A stretch of 64,000 nucleotides of DNA from JAJFJD01 sp965228695 (GCA_965228695.1 CBDDIB010000002.1:4774001-4838000), one strand, 5' to 3'. Positions 7,910-16,727 are shown, counted from the first letter of the stretch. The notes: generated from the letters alone by a model not told the origin. A program made the numbers and translations.

Positions 7910-8932
7910 ATGGAAACCTTTGGCGCGCTCCGGAGTTTGTATACGAAATGTCGGCTACGAATCCGGAAAGGAGCATCAGTGTTACTCGCGAGGACCGCAG
8001 CAAAGGCCGAAACAATTTTAGAGCGGTTGCGCAAACCGGATCCTCATCCGAGCCCGCTCATCCAACCCTATTTGGGATATTCGACGCCGGAAACCGTCAT
8101 CATCCGCGGACGCGTGCTGGCGGATAGACAACGCAAATTGATCGAAAACCCCTCTTCCATATTTCATAACATACGCGCGATGGCCCTGAATTTCGTCACA
8201 CACGAAATCGCCGACGTGCTGGTATCGAGCTGCGGCACTGAAACCCAGACGGATGAAGAAGGTTATTTCACACTAGAAATTCCGCGGGGAGACTTTCCGG
8301 GCAATCCGGTGCCGATCGAACTGCCGGCATTCCAGATCACATGCGACGGGGCCGCCGCCGTCACGCGGGACGATGCGGCCTTCGGCGTCATCTCCGATAT
8401 CGACGACACGGTGATGCAGACCGGTGCATGGCGCCTGTACCGCAACCTGTGGACGACAATGACGGGCAACGCCGCATCGCGTCATGTTTTCCCCGACAGT
8501 GCGGCTTTGATCGAAAAACTCCATGCGGGGAAAAACCCGATCTTCTACGTGAGTTCATCGCCCTGGAACCTCTACGGATTTCTCAACCAGGTGTTCCGGA
8601 ACAACCGCCTGGTCAACGGACCGAAATTCCTGCGCGACTACGGGATTTCGGAAACCAAGTTCATTACCGACACCCACGGGTCGCACAAAGGCGATGCCAT
8701 CGACACAATCTTCGCGGCCAACCCGCGGCTCGATTTTTACCTCATCGGTGACACCGGCCAACACGATGCGGAGGTTTACTTGCAGGCCATAAATAGGCAC
8801 CCGGACCGCATCAAACAGGTCATTCTACGCGCGGCTGGCAAGCGGGATAAGGCCGATATAACCGCCGCCAAAACAATCAGAAATACGGGCACGGACTGTT
8901 TCGTCGGTAAGGATTTCACAGCATTGGTTTAG
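7910..8932 (+). CDS. App1-like (DUF2183) phosphatase domain protein
   Basis: A 340-residue protein with the HAD-like catalytic signature of the DUF2183/App1 family. GVISDIDDTVMQTG holds the nucleophile Asp163 and Asp165-Asp166 (DxDD), FYVSSSPWN (212-220) follows, then GSHKGDAI and YLIGDTGQHD, which supply the Lys and the terminal acidic pair. Yeast App1 is a magnesium-dependent phosphatidate phosphatase; bacterial homologues are thought to act on phospholipids or related phosphates. Residues 1-150 form a separate N-terminal domain with beta character. No transmembrane helix is seen. The ATG at 7910 lacks a clear RBS, so the start is less certain. It is convergent with the catalase gene, 34 bases apart. 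Confidence 0.85.
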   Translation: METFGALRSLYTKCRLRIRKGASVLLARTAAKAETILERLRKPDPHPSPLIQPYLGYSTPETVIIRGRVLADRQRKLIENPSSIFHNIRAMALNFVTHEIADVLVSSCGTETQTDEEGYFTLEIPRGDFPGNPVPIELPAFQITCDGAAAVTRDDAAFGVISDIDDTVMQTGAWRLYRNLWTTMTGNAASRHVFPDSAALIEKLHAGKNPIFYVSSSPWNLYGFLNQVFRNNRLVNGPKFLRDYGISETKFITDTHGSHKGDAIDTIFAANPRLDFYLIGDTGQHDAEVYLQAINRHPDRIKQVILRAAGKRDKADITAAKTIRNTGTDCFVGKDFTALV

Positions 8933-8966
8933 TGACGGCCGGGGACGGGGCAATCATACGACCGAT

Positions 8967-10415
8967 TCAACCGACTTCGTCGGCAATGCGACGGCCAACA
9001 TCCGGGTCGATATTTCGCCAGTATTCGACGGCGCGTTCCAGCACCGGCTTCGACACCCCGTTATTCAAGTGACCGACGACATTGGACACCAACCGGTCGC
9101 GTTCAGCGTCATCCATGACGTCGCGTACCAGCGTGCCGGCTTGGCCGAAGTCGTCATCGTCCTCGCGCAGAGTATAGGCCGAGCGGACGAACTCTCCATC
9201 GGCCTCCCACGTATCCACCTGAGCATACCGCTCGCCATCGGCGGACGGACCGCCTTGCGAATTGGGAGCGTAGACCGGGTCGGAGACATTTTGAACGCGC
9301 AGCGCCCCGTCCTTGCTGTAGCTGTGAACCGGCGCTTTCGGCTGATTGACCGGGATCTGCTTGTAGTTCACGCCCATTCGGGCACGATGCGCATCGGCGT
9401 ATGCGAACAACCGACCCAGCAGCATTTTGTCCGGGCTAGGACCAATGCCCGGCACCAAATTGTTCGGCTCGAAGGCGGCCTGTTCGATCTCGGTGTGGAA
9501 ATCGGTGGGGTTCCGGTCCAGCGTCAGCCGTCCGACTTCCGTTAACGGGTAATCGCTGTGCGGCCACACCTTGGTCAGGTCGAAGGGGTTGAATCGATAG
9601 GTCTTTGCTTCCTCGAACGGCATGACCTGAATATGCATGGTCCAGCTCGGACGATCGCCGCCCTTGATCGCCTCGTGAAGATCGCGGACGTGGTAATCGC
9701 TATCCGCGCCGGCGAGACGATCCGCCTCGTCCTGGGTGAGGAAGTCGATGCCCTGATCCGTTTTGAAGTGATACTTTACCCAGAATTTCTGATTGTTTCC
9801 GTTCACCCACATGTAGGTGTGGCTGGAATATCCGTTCATTTGCCGCCAGTTTTTCGGAATGCCGCGGTCGCCCATCAACCATGTCACCTGGTGGGCCGAC
9901 TCCGGAGACAGCGTCCAAAAATCCCACTGCATATCGTGGTCCCGCAGGTTGGTATCGGCACGGCGCTTCTGCGATCGGATGAAATGCTGGAACTTCAACG
10001 GGTCGCGAATGAAAAACACCGGCGTGTTGTTTCCGACCATGTCGTAGTTGCCGTCTTCGGTATAGAATTTGATCGCGAAGCCGCGCGGATCGCGCCACGT
10101 ATCCGGACTCCCGCGTTCGCCGGCCACTGACGAGAAACGCATCACCGTATCCGTCGTGGCGCCGGGCTGAAACACGGAGGCTTTCGTGTATTCGCTCACG
10201 TCCTCGGTCACCTCGAAACGCCCGAATGCGCCGCCTCCCTTGGCATGGGGCTGACGCTCGGCAATCCGCTCACGGTTGAAGTTGGCCATTTGCTCGATCA
10301 GATAGTGATCGTGCAACAGAATGGGACCGTCCGGTCCGACGGTCAGCGAGTGCTCATCGCTCGCGACCGGGATGCCGGCGTCGGTGGTTGTTGGCTTGTT
10401 ATCGCTGCGCTTCAT
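8967..10415 (-). CDS. katA: Monofunctional haem catalase (clade 3-like)
   Basis: A 482-residue catalase converting hydrogen peroxide to water and oxygen. The distal His lies in PHAKGGGAFGRFEVT, the distal Asn in DMVGNNTPVFFIRD, and the proximal haem Tyr in RLFAYADAHRARMG. The length matches small-subunit clade 3 enzymes such as Bacteroides/Pseudomonas KatA, and NADPH-binding residues are expected. The start at 10415 (MKRSDNKPTTT) is typical of the family; the longer frame to 10502 adds unrelated residues. The sequence upstream contains a small divergent gene with a strong RBS at 10632. No OxyR gene is adjacent. Confidence 0.95.
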   Translation of the reverse strand: MKRSDNKPTTTDAGIPVASDEHSLTVGPDGPILLHDHYLIEQMANFNRERIAERQPHAKGGGAFGRFEVTEDVSEYTKASVFQPGATTDTVMRFSSVAGERGSPDTWRDPRGFAIKFYTEDGNYDMVGNNTPVFFIRDPLKFQHFIRSQKRRADTNLRDHDMQWDFWTLSPESAHQVTWLMGDRGIPKNWRQMNGYSSHTYMWVNGNNQKFWVKYHFKTDQGIDFLTQDEADRLAGADSDYHVRDLHEAIKGGDRPSWTMHIQVMPFEEAKTYRFNPFDLTKVWPHSDYPLTEVGRLTLDRNPTDFHTEIEQAAFEPNNLVPGIGPSPDKMLLGRLFAYADAHRARMGVNYKQIPVNQPKAPVHSYSKDGALRVQNVSDPVYAPNSQGGPSADGERYAQVDTWEADGEFVRSAYTLREDDDDFGQAGTLVRDVMDDAERDRLVSNVVGHLNNGVSKPVLERAVEYWRNIDPDVGRRIADEVG

Positions 10416-10631
10416 GAATGTGACTCCACTCTGTCGCCCGTGCGCGCACGAGGGCACTCGTGGTTTTGCACAACAGGCTTTGCAAAGTTGGTACGTCCGC
10501 AATGCCTGCGAGCGAGTGTGAGTGCTCCGGTCGAACGCCGGGAAGACGGTTTATTGGCTACCTGCCTCTGTTAAGAAAACGGAATCGCCGGCTTTTGGTT
10601 CCCTTCCGCTGGCTTCCTGTCGGAGGTTACG
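10416..10631. promoter_or_regulatory. Divergent promoter region of katA and the 45-aa gene
   Basis: This stretch lies between the two divergent starts. It holds no open frame with an RBS apart from the SD sequence (GGAGG) of the small gene at its right edge. No operator could be identified with confidence. Confidence 0.4.
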
Positions 10632-10769
10632 ATGTTCGAATTTCTAGACCAGCTGCGGGTTGTCTTGGGGGGAGGCGGCAGCGATATGGTCGAAACCAAA
10701 GAGTTTCCGGACTACAAACGGCTTGCAGAAGGAAATACCGACATCCGCTCGATCGCAGGCTTCGGGTAA
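10632..10769 (+). CDS. Small protein of unknown function (45 aa)
   Basis: The ATG at 10632 follows GGAGG at an ideal distance of 5-6 bases and opens a 45-residue frame, MFEFLDQLRVVLGGGG...IRSIAGFG, ending TAA at 10769. It has acidic and basic residues in balance, a Gly-rich centre and no hydrophobic segment, suggesting a small cytosolic protein. I do not recognise a family. It is transcribed divergently from katA, which places both promoters in 10416-10631 and allows shared oxidative-stress control; that is inference. Conservation in relatives would decide whether it is a gene. Confidence 0.5.
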   Translation: MFEFLDQLRVVLGGGGSDMVETKEFPDYKRLAEGNTDIRSIAGFG

Positions 10770-10923
10770 ATCTTGAGAATGCGGCGTCCGTACGCGCGCC
10801 GTCAGTACGGCTCCTCATTCGTGAGCCGGGTGTTGGTCTTCTAGCCTCCCTTCCCTCCGACGCGGACCGGCCGACGATCGCGCATGATTTATCTTCGAAA
10901 ATCGCAACTCTGATTAACCGTCG

Positions 10924-12291
10924 TCACGGCTTCGGCTTTGGGCATCTCGAAGCCTCCCTCAACGGCAGCCCCGACTCCTCGGAAATGATGCAGGAGCCGC
11001 CGAGGGAACCGCCCGGTTTCGGCACGCCGCGGCCGAGGCGAAACGTAACTCGGTGCCCATGAGTCAAGCCCGCCGGCACGTGCGCGAACGGCTTCAAAAT
11101 TCGATACTCCCGCTCACCAAGCTGTTCGATGGCAGAGACCCGCAGCAATTGGGCGAGACCGGCATACTGGGGAAGGACCGTATATTTCACTACTTCGTTA
11201 GGTGAAACGACTTTGCTTGGGTCGATCTCTTCCACTCCTCCCGGAAACCGCTTCTCGTGAAGCTGCCAAACTCGAGCATCGATACCTTCCGGCCTAGCCC
11301 CAAGACGCATCGGTAGCTTGGTTGTTTTGCCTGATGGCAGACTGACCAAATCGTGCGCTTTATTGTAAGCAAAACTCTGGATTTTCCGGTCGACCAGCAG
11401 TTCCATTTTGGCGCGGCTCGCCGCCGCCTTACGCTTAAATTCTTCTATTCTCTTCTTGGCCGACTTTTCCCCTAGGCCTCGTAAATATTCTTGCGGGGGC
11501 ACCCGGTCGCTATAGGTGGGGCATGATCCGGGTTTCATGAACTGCACTCGATCGTCCCGAAGTCCAATCACGCCGGCACTTTGGCCTCGGGGGATACCAC
11601 GCGTAATGACAACTGCGCGCGAGACGCGCTCGGCTGACCCTTCAAATTTCCAAATAACATTTCTCGACGCGGTCAATACGATGTAGATCGGATCATCGCC
11701 AGGCTCGATACGGATCGTACGAACCGTCGTCAACATGTTTGGGCCTGCGACCGACACCGTTGAAATCGAATTACCTCGATATGTGCCAAACACCACGACA
11801 CGCTCATCTTTCGACGGCATCGGAAGTTTACAGGTCCGCAACGTTTTATCCGTGGCAGCCAACATCAGAGGTGCCAATAACTTTGTTTCTTCGACTTCCA
11901 TGACACCGTTGGCGTTCTTGTCATAGCGCCGGAATACATCCTCGACCAACTGGACCAACTCCTGGTTCGTCAGGCGTCCGTCCTTGTCGGGATCAAGGCT
12001 GAGCAGAATGGTCGCACTTCCCTGCCCACGTTTCTTTTTAGACGCATCCAGATCCTGTTGGGTCAGGCCATCGCCGTTCCGATCATAGCGGCGAATGATT
12101 TTGGCGAATTCTTTACGGTGCATTTCGCGTGTAAATCCGGGACGAGCGAACATCAGGTCAAAGAGAATGCGTTTCAGCCCCGGCGGATGATCAATGTCCT
12201 GTGCCATTACCGTTATCGGCGCAAAAATACCGATGAGAGCAACGATTGAAACAATCATGCGAGGGCGAACTGATAACGGCATAGGTTGCAT
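10924..12291 (-). CDS. Secreted EF-hand calcium-binding protein
   Basis: A 455-residue protein with an N-terminal signal peptide (IVSIVALIGIFAPITVMA, cleavage near residue 30). Three EF-hand loops follow: DRNGDGLTQQDL (70-81), DPDKDGRLTNQE (100-111) and DKNANGVMEVEE (124-135), so it should bind calcium in the periplasm or outside the cell. The remaining 300 residues hold beta-rich stretches (VVVFGTYRGNSISTVSVAG, IYIVLTASRNVIWKFEGSA) and a basic helical segment (FKRKAAASRAKMELL); I recognise no domain there. A second ATG at 12282 has a slightly better RBS (AGGA). Base composition is lower in G+C than the neighbours. Function unknown. Confidence 0.75.
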   Translation of the reverse strand: MQPMPLSVRPRMIVSIVALIGIFAPITVMAQDIDHPPGLKRILFDLMFARPGFTREMHRKEFAKIIRRYDRNGDGLTQQDLDASKKKRGQGSATILLSLDPDKDGRLTNQELVQLVEDVFRRYDKNANGVMEVEETKLLAPLMLAATDKTLRTCKLPMPSKDERVVVFGTYRGNSISTVSVAGPNMLTTVRTIRIEPGDDPIYIVLTASRNVIWKFEGSAERVSRAVVITRGIPRGQSAGVIGLRDDRVQFMKPGSCPTYSDRVPPQEYLRGLGEKSAKKRIEEFKRKAAASRAKMELLVDRKIQSFAYNKAHDLVSLPSGKTTKLPMRLGARPEGIDARVWQLHEKRFPGGVEEIDPSKVVSPNEVVKYTVLPQYAGLAQLLRVSAIEQLGEREYRILKPFAHVPAGLTHGHRVTFRLGRGVPKPGGSLGGSCIISEESGLPLREASRCPKPKP

Positions 12292-12478
12292 CCTGCCATG
12301 GTGAGTACAGGCAGATGTTATCGGTGCGGGATTGCCAGGGCGTTAACATGATACGCTTGGAAGCGGGATTTGTGAGCATCTGAGATGCCTGATGGACGTG
12401 TATTACCCTGATTCATACAACCAAGAATATGTATACGCCTGGCTTCACTCGAAATTTAGATTCAGGGCGGGATCCGGC

Positions 12479-12643
12479 TCAGTACAGTACCTTCACCTTG
12501 ACCCGGGTCTTCGTCTTGGAGCCACCCTTGCCTTCGATGCGGATTGGCGGCTTGGACTCGCAGGCGGACAGGAGCATCGCGCCCGCCCCGGCGGCGGCCA
12601 GCCGTGCCATCACTTTGCGCCGCGATATCGGGCGTTTCTCCAT
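12479..12643 (-). CDS. Small lipoprotein with twin-arginine-like signal
   Basis: A 54-residue protein starting MEKRPISRRKVMARLAAAGAGAMLLSACESK. The SRRKVM motif before a hydrophobic stretch resembles a Tat signal, and LLSAC is a lipobox with Cys at residue 28, so the mature part would be a very short lipid-anchored tail of about 27 residues rich in Lys, Thr and Val (GSKTKTRVKVKVLY). An in-frame upstream start at 12682 exists but moves the Arg pair away from the N-terminus. The RBS is not strong. It is divergent from the small membrane protein gene at 12715, about 70 bases away. Function unknown. Confidence 0.6.
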   Translation of the reverse strand: MEKRPISRRKVMARLAAAGAGAMLLSACESKPPIRIEGKGGSKTKTRVKVKVLY

Positions 12644-12714
12644 TCCTGAGATATACTCCCGCTTCCCGGAAATGCCAGACACGAATGCGGCAACGCGGAG
12701 CGGCAGGACAAGAA

Positions 12715-12882
12715 ATGGACTGGAACTGGCAGTATTTCGCCTATTTCATCGCCGGCGCGGCGTTGTTGCTGTTCGTCATGCGGGCGCGCGGCGCGGCCGG
12801 CATGAAGGGGTATTCCTTGATCGCGCTCGCGATTTTCCTCGTCCTCGGGGTGCTGCTATTCGTCAACGCGCTCAGCCGCTGA
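12715..12882 (+). CDS. Small inner-membrane protein (55 aa, two helices)
   Basis: A 55-residue frame starting MDWNWQYFAYFIAGAALLLFVM, with AGGACA about 6 bases upstream. Two hydrophobic helices (about 7-22 and 34-51) are joined by a short basic loop RARGAAGMKGY, giving a hairpin with both ends probably outside and the loop inside by the positive-inside rule. It is followed at 12918 by a hairpin and then by the truncated haemoglobin gene on the same strand. I recognise no family. Its size and composition support a real small membrane protein rather than chance. Confidence 0.6.
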   Translation: MDWNWQYFAYFIAGAALLLFVMRARGAAGMKGYSLIALAIFLVLGVLLFVNALSR

Positions 12883-12917
12883 CCCGCCGAATTGCACGCC
12901 AAAACCCGCCTCACACC

Positions 12918-12937
12918 GCTTTGTCGCGACACAAAGC
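12918..12937 (+). promoter_or_regulatory. Inverted repeat upstream of the truncated haemoglobin gene
   Basis: GCTTTGT-N6-ACAAAGC is a perfect 7-6-7 inverted repeat, with the palindrome TGTCGCGACA inside it, 108 bases before the haemoglobin start. There is no T tract after it, so it suits a protein-binding site (for example for an NO- or oxygen-responsive regulator) better than a terminator. The identity of the binding protein is not known. Confidence 0.45.
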
Positions 12938-13044
12938 GAGCAAAATCAACCACTACGGTAATGTTTGGTTAATGCGATCCCCCTACCCTGCGCGCCAATA
13001 GCAGGGCGGACCCCGCCCTTCGAGCAGGTTTTTGGAGACGCAGG

Positions 13045-13413
13045 ATGGACAAGAGCATCTACGACCAGCTCGGCGGCGCCGCCACGGTCGATGCGGCGGT
13101 CGATATCTTCTATCGCAAGGTTCTGACCGATTCGAGCATCAGCCATTTCTTCGATTCCGTCGATATGGACGACCAGGAAGCGAAGCAGAAGGCCTTTCTG
13201 ACCATGGCGTTCGGCGGACCGAACGAATATACCGGCAAGGACATGCGAACGGCCCATGCGGGCCTGGTGTCGCGCGGGTTGAACGACAAGCATTTCGACG
13301 CGGTCTGCAAGCATCTCAAGGAGACGCTGGAAGAACTCGGCGTGCCGGAGGAACTTTTGAAAACGGTCCTCGGCGTCGCCGATAGCGTGCGCGACGACGT
13401 TCTCAACCGCTGA
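13045..13413 (+). CDS. Group I truncated haemoglobin (TrHbN-like)
   Basis: A 122-residue 2-on-2 globin. The N-terminus SIYDQLGGAATVDAAVDIFYRKVL carries the Phe-Tyr pair at helix B (Tyr23 at B10), which stabilises bound oxygen, and the proximal haem His is His71 in RTAHAGL. The length and GG motifs (LGG, FGG) fit group I. Group I members with B10 Tyr commonly dioxygenate nitric oxide to nitrate. The gene is followed 18 bases later by a 2Fe-2S/FAD/NAD reductase, which could reduce the haem iron. RBS is GGAGACGCAGG close to the ATG. Role in NO detoxification or microaerobic respiration is inferred. Confidence 0.9.
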   Translation: MDKSIYDQLGGAATVDAAVDIFYRKVLTDSSISHFFDSVDMDDQEAKQKAFLTMAFGGPNEYTGKDMRTAHAGLVSRGLNDKHFDAVCKHLKETLEELGVPEELLKTVLGVADSVRDDVLNR

Positions 13414-13431
13414 TCAACGCCGCCCTATTCC

Positions 13432-14442
13432 ATGCCGACCCTGACCGTCGCCGGAACCCCGTATGACTGCGCCGACGAAGAGACGGTGCTCGACGCACTA
13501 TTGCGCCATGGCGTCGCGGTGCCGAATTCCTGCCGCAAGGGTGCCTGCCAGTCCTGCATGATGCGGGCGATGGACGGGCCGGTTCCGGCGAAAGCGCAAG
13601 CGGGCCTCAAGGAAACCTTCGTCCACGAAGGATACTTCCTGGCCTGCCAGTGTCACCCCGACGGCAACCTCACCCTCGCGTCACCGGACGCGGCAAGCGC
13701 GTTCCAGCAAGCGACCGTGGTGTTCACCGAACCGCTCGCCGACACGGTGCAGCGCGTGGTTCTGCGGCCGGAACCGCGGCTGCGCTATCGCGCCGGACAG
13801 TTCGTCAACTTGCGCCGATCCGACGGCCTGATCCGAAGTTACTCGATCGCCAGCCTGCCCGGCGCCGTGCCCGAATTGGAAATTCACGTCAAACGCCTAC
13901 CGAGCGGCAGGGTCAGCAATTGGATATGCGACACGCTGCGGTCCGGCGACACTGTCGAGATTGGCGCACCGACAGGCACCTGTTTCTATCTGCCGTCGCG
14001 CGAACCGCAGAACATGCTTCTGGTCGGGACGGGAACCGGCTTGGCGCCGCTTTTCGGTATCGCGCGGGACGCTCTGCTCGCCGGGCATCAAGGCGACATT
14101 CATCTGTATCACGGCAGCCGCACGGGCGAAGGCCTGTACCTCCATCATTCGCTCCGCGACATGCATGCCGCCCACGGCAATTTCCATTATCACCCCTGCG
14201 TCTCGGGCCGGGATGTGCCGGACGACTGCATCGCCGGACGGGCCGACAATATCGCGCTGGAGGATATCGGCGATCTAAACCGCTGGCGGGTTTTTCTCGG
14301 CGGGTTGCCGGACATGGTGCACGCAGCGCGTAAGCAAGCCTATCTCAAGGGCGCGCGTCTGGCGGACATCCATGCGGACGCCTTCGAACTAGCCGCGCAT
14401 GACGACGCGTCCAAAACAACGCGCACGGCCATTTCCGGCTAG
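13432..14442 (+). CDS. Ferredoxin-type flavin oxidoreductase (2Fe-2S, FAD, NAD)
   Basis: A 336-residue electron-transfer protein built as ferredoxin domain first, reductase second. Plant-type 2Fe-2S ligands are Cys34, Cys39, Cys42 and Cys72 (CRKGACQSC...LAC). The FAD-binding motif RSYSIAS is at 132-138 and the NAD-binding GTGTGLAP at 196-203. The layout equals the reductase components of aromatic-ring oxygenases and methane/phenol monooxygenases. The only adjacent partner is the truncated haemoglobin, so it may serve as its reductase. The start has little RBS, which suggests translation is coupled to the haemoglobin gene. The 3 prime end overlaps the convergent phosphodiesterase gene by 4 bases. 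Confidence 0.88.
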   Translation: MPTLTVAGTPYDCADEETVLDALLRHGVAVPNSCRKGACQSCMMRAMDGPVPAKAQAGLKETFVHEGYFLACQCHPDGNLTLASPDAASAFQQATVVFTEPLADTVQRVVLRPEPRLRYRAGQFVNLRRSDGLIRSYSIASLPGAVPELEIHVKRLPSGRVSNWICDTLRSGDTVEIGAPTGTCFYLPSREPQNMLLVGTGTGLAPLFGIARDALLAGHQGDIHLYHGSRTGEGLYLHHSLRDMHAAHGNFHYHPCVSGRDVPDDCIAGRADNIALEDIGDLNRWRVFLGGLPDMVHAARKQAYLKGARLADIHADAFELAAHDDASKTTRTAISG

Positions 14443-15902
14443 CCGGCCCTTTCGACCCAGCCCCGATCCAGATATGGCGTGTCCCCGACCCTGCTGTGGG
14501 TCAGATGCACGCGATACCCCGCCGCGCCGTCGACGGTGACGGTAACGGTTTCCTGTTTCGGCGGCTCGCCGGATGCATCGGCCATGGCTTCCGACAGGAC
14601 GCGGCCCTGCACATGCGCCGGCACGTCGATCCCCAGCACTGTCAGCACCGTCGGCAGGACGTCGACGATTCCAGCCCGAAGCTCGGACCGACCGCCCGGC
14701 CGGAACGCATCGCCCGACACCGCCAGCCAGTTGCTCAATTCGATGGCATGCAGGCCGCCGTGCAGACCGCCGTCCACCGGATAGGCGGCGTTCTGTAACG
14801 TATGCCCCGTCAGGCCCGCCGCATTCGGCCGGTCGTCGCTGGCCAGGATTAGGCCGATGTCGGGTGCCCGCGGATGGTCGATCCGCAGATGACTGTGGTG
14901 GAGGGCGCCGACGCCGTCGCGGGTCGATACCGGTCCGCACCACGGTTGCGCCTGCAGCCAGTCGACGACCTTGCGGATCAAGACCGGGTCGGAATCCCGC
15001 ACATAGACGCCGCCGCCGTTGGACAAGGCAATCGCGACGTCCGCGCCTTCGGTCACCGTCTTGCCGACGGTGAACCCCGCCGCGCGAAACTTGCCTGCCA
15101 GGTCGAGGCTTTCCTCCGCCACCGTGATCTGCCCGTGATCGGACAGCGTAATGACCTGCAACGCGTCGCCCGGTCCCTCGGTTGCCCGCCACGTCAGCAG
15201 GCGGCCGAACTCCGCATCCAACTGCCGCAGCGCCTGCAGGTTCGGATCGGTCCCTATGCCCTTGTAGTGGTAGCTGTTGTCCGGCTCGCAATACCACAGG
15301 ACCGTGACATCCGGCTGCAGTTCCGGCTCGATATAATCGAGATACACATCGGTCGCGTAGGTCAGCCAGGACAGCGATGGGATTTCGTGTTTGGGGATCG
15401 GCCCGACCCGGTCGAGCACTTCGGCGATCCGCGCCGCCGGGACCGACGCATCGGGCCGGTGCAGCGCCAAGCGGAACATGCCGAGCGCTTCCGCCTTGTG
15501 ATGCAGCATGCGGCAGCCGCCCGGCGTGCCCGCGCTCAAGACCGCGAGCGTCTTGCCCGCCTCCGCCAGCAGTTCGCCCATCACCGGCACGTCGACCAGC
15601 TTGCCGTCGAGCCGCCGGTCGCCTTCGGCCAACTGCGTCTCATCACCGGTGTTGAACAGGCCGTCGGGCGCGGCCACCGGGTCCAGGAACTTGTTGCCGA
15701 CGATACCGTGACGCTGCGGATAACAGCCGGTGATCATCGCCGACTGGTTGACACGCGTTTCGGTGGGAAAGGTCGACCGACTGTTGGGAAAGGCGAAGCC
15801 TGCTTCGGTGAACGCGCACAGGTTCGGCATCAGATCCGGCGTCACCATGTCCGGCCGCAACGCATCGAAAGCAAGGATCAGGACTCGTCGGTTCGCCGGC
15901 AT
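14439..15902 (-). CDS. Alkaline phosphatase superfamily (nucleotide pyrophosphatase/phosphodiesterase-like) protein
   Basis: A 487-residue protein of the alkaline phosphatase superfamily. The N-terminus VLILAFDALRPDMV gives the first metal-binding Asp, FPTETRVNQSAMITG holds the Thr nucleophile, ITLSDHG provides an Asp-His metal pair, and GGLHGGLHAIELS a later His. This matches type I phosphodiesterases and sulfatase-like enzymes acting on phosphate diesters or phosphonates. No signal peptide is visible, so it is probably cytoplasmic. The start at 15902 lies 4 bases after the stop of the cinA gene, so translation is probably coupled. An upstream extension to 16004 would run inside that gene and is not supported. 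Confidence 0.82.
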   Translation of the reverse strand: MPANRRVLILAFDALRPDMVTPDLMPNLCAFTEAGFAFPNSRSTFPTETRVNQSAMITGCYPQRHGIVGNKFLDPVAAPDGLFNTGDETQLAEGDRRLDGKLVDVPVMGELLAEAGKTLAVLSAGTPGGCRMLHHKAEALGMFRLALHRPDASVPAARIAEVLDRVGPIPKHEIPSLSWLTYATDVYLDYIEPELQPDVTVLWYCEPDNSYHYKGIGTDPNLQALRQLDAEFGRLLTWRATEGPGDALQVITLSDHGQITVAEESLDLAGKFRAAGFTVGKTVTEGADVAIALSNGGGVYVRDSDPVLIRKVVDWLQAQPWCGPVSTRDGVGALHHSHLRIDHPRAPDIGLILASDDRPNAAGLTGHTLQNAAYPVDGGLHGGLHAIELSNWLAVSGDAFRPGGRSELRAGIVDVLPTVLTVLGIDVPAHVQGRVLSEAMADASGEPPKQETVTVTVDGAAGYRVHLTHSRVGDTPYLDRGWVERAG

Positions 15903-15906
15903 GGAA

Positions 15907-16683
15907 TCAGGCCTCGTCTTCTTCGTCGAGATCCTTCGGCGTACCACCGAGCCCGGTGACCATCGCCCGGACCTCATCGGCGCAGGCATCGAGTTCGGCG
16001 GCATCGGTGCCCCGCATGACGAGGCTCACGCGGAACTCGCCCCGCGCATACTGCGGATAGCTGCCGATATCGACTTCGGGATAGCGTTCCTGGATATCAC
16101 CGAGCCCGCCGGCGACCATACCCTCACCGAGATTGCAGAGAACCGTGCGCGACAGCACCGGCACGCCGCCAGCGAGCCCGCCTTTCACGCCATCCAGCAT
16201 GGCCCGCATGATCGACGGCACGCCGGCCATGACGAAGACATTCTCGACCCGGAAGCCCGGCGCGGTCGAGATCGGATTGTCGATCAGCGTGGCGTGCTCC
16301 GGCGTTCGCGCCATCCGCATCCGCGCCTCGTTCAGCTCCATCTCGCTGTGCTCGTAATGCTCCATCAGGCGGCGCGTCGCCTCCGGGTTCTGGATCAGCT
16401 CTTGGCCGAACGCCTTGGCGACACAGGCGGCGGTGATGTCGTCATGGGTCGGGCCGATGCCGCCGGTCGTGAAGACATAGTCGAATTTCGCGCGCAGCGT
16501 ATTCACCGCGTCGACGATCTCGGCTTCGATGTCGGGCACGACCCGCACCTCGGATAGGCGGACGCCGACCTCGTTCAAGGTCACGGCCATATGCGCGACA
16601 TTCTTGTCCTGCGTCCTGCCGGACAGGATTTCATTGCCGATGACGATCACGGCGGCGGTCACGGTTTTCTTATCGGTGCTCAT
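15907..16683 (-). CDS. CinA-type MoaB/MogA-fold protein (competence/damage-inducible N-terminal domain)
   Basis: A 258-residue protein with the MoaB/MogA-like domain of CinA. N-terminal AAVIVIGNEILSGRTQDKN and VFTTGGIGPTHDDIT are diagnostic, and GVPSIMRAMLDG closes the domain. It lacks the C-terminal nicotinamide-nucleotide amidohydrolase domain of full-length CinA, as is usual for the many stand-alone alphaproteobacterial members. CinA N-domains hydrolyse ADP-ribose or related pyrophosphates; exact substrate is not predicted. The downstream phosphodiesterase gene is separated by only 4 bases, which suggests related substrates. No strong RBS decides the ATG at 16683. Confidence 0.88.
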   Translation of the reverse strand: MSTDKKTVTAAVIVIGNEILSGRTQDKNVAHMAVTLNEVGVRLSEVRVVPDIEAEIVDAVNTLRAKFDYVFTTGGIGPTHDDITAACVAKAFGQELIQNPEATRRLMEHYEHSEMELNEARMRMARTPEHATLIDNPISTAPGFRVENVFVMAGVPSIMRAMLDGVKGGLAGGVPVLSRTVLCNLGEGMVAGGLGDIQERYPEVDIGSYPQYARGEFRVSLVMRGTDAAELDACADEVRAMVTGLGGTPKDLDEEDEA

Positions 16684-16727
16684 GGACGGGTCCGGCTCAG
16701 GCGAAAGGAAGGCTTGCGATCATAACG

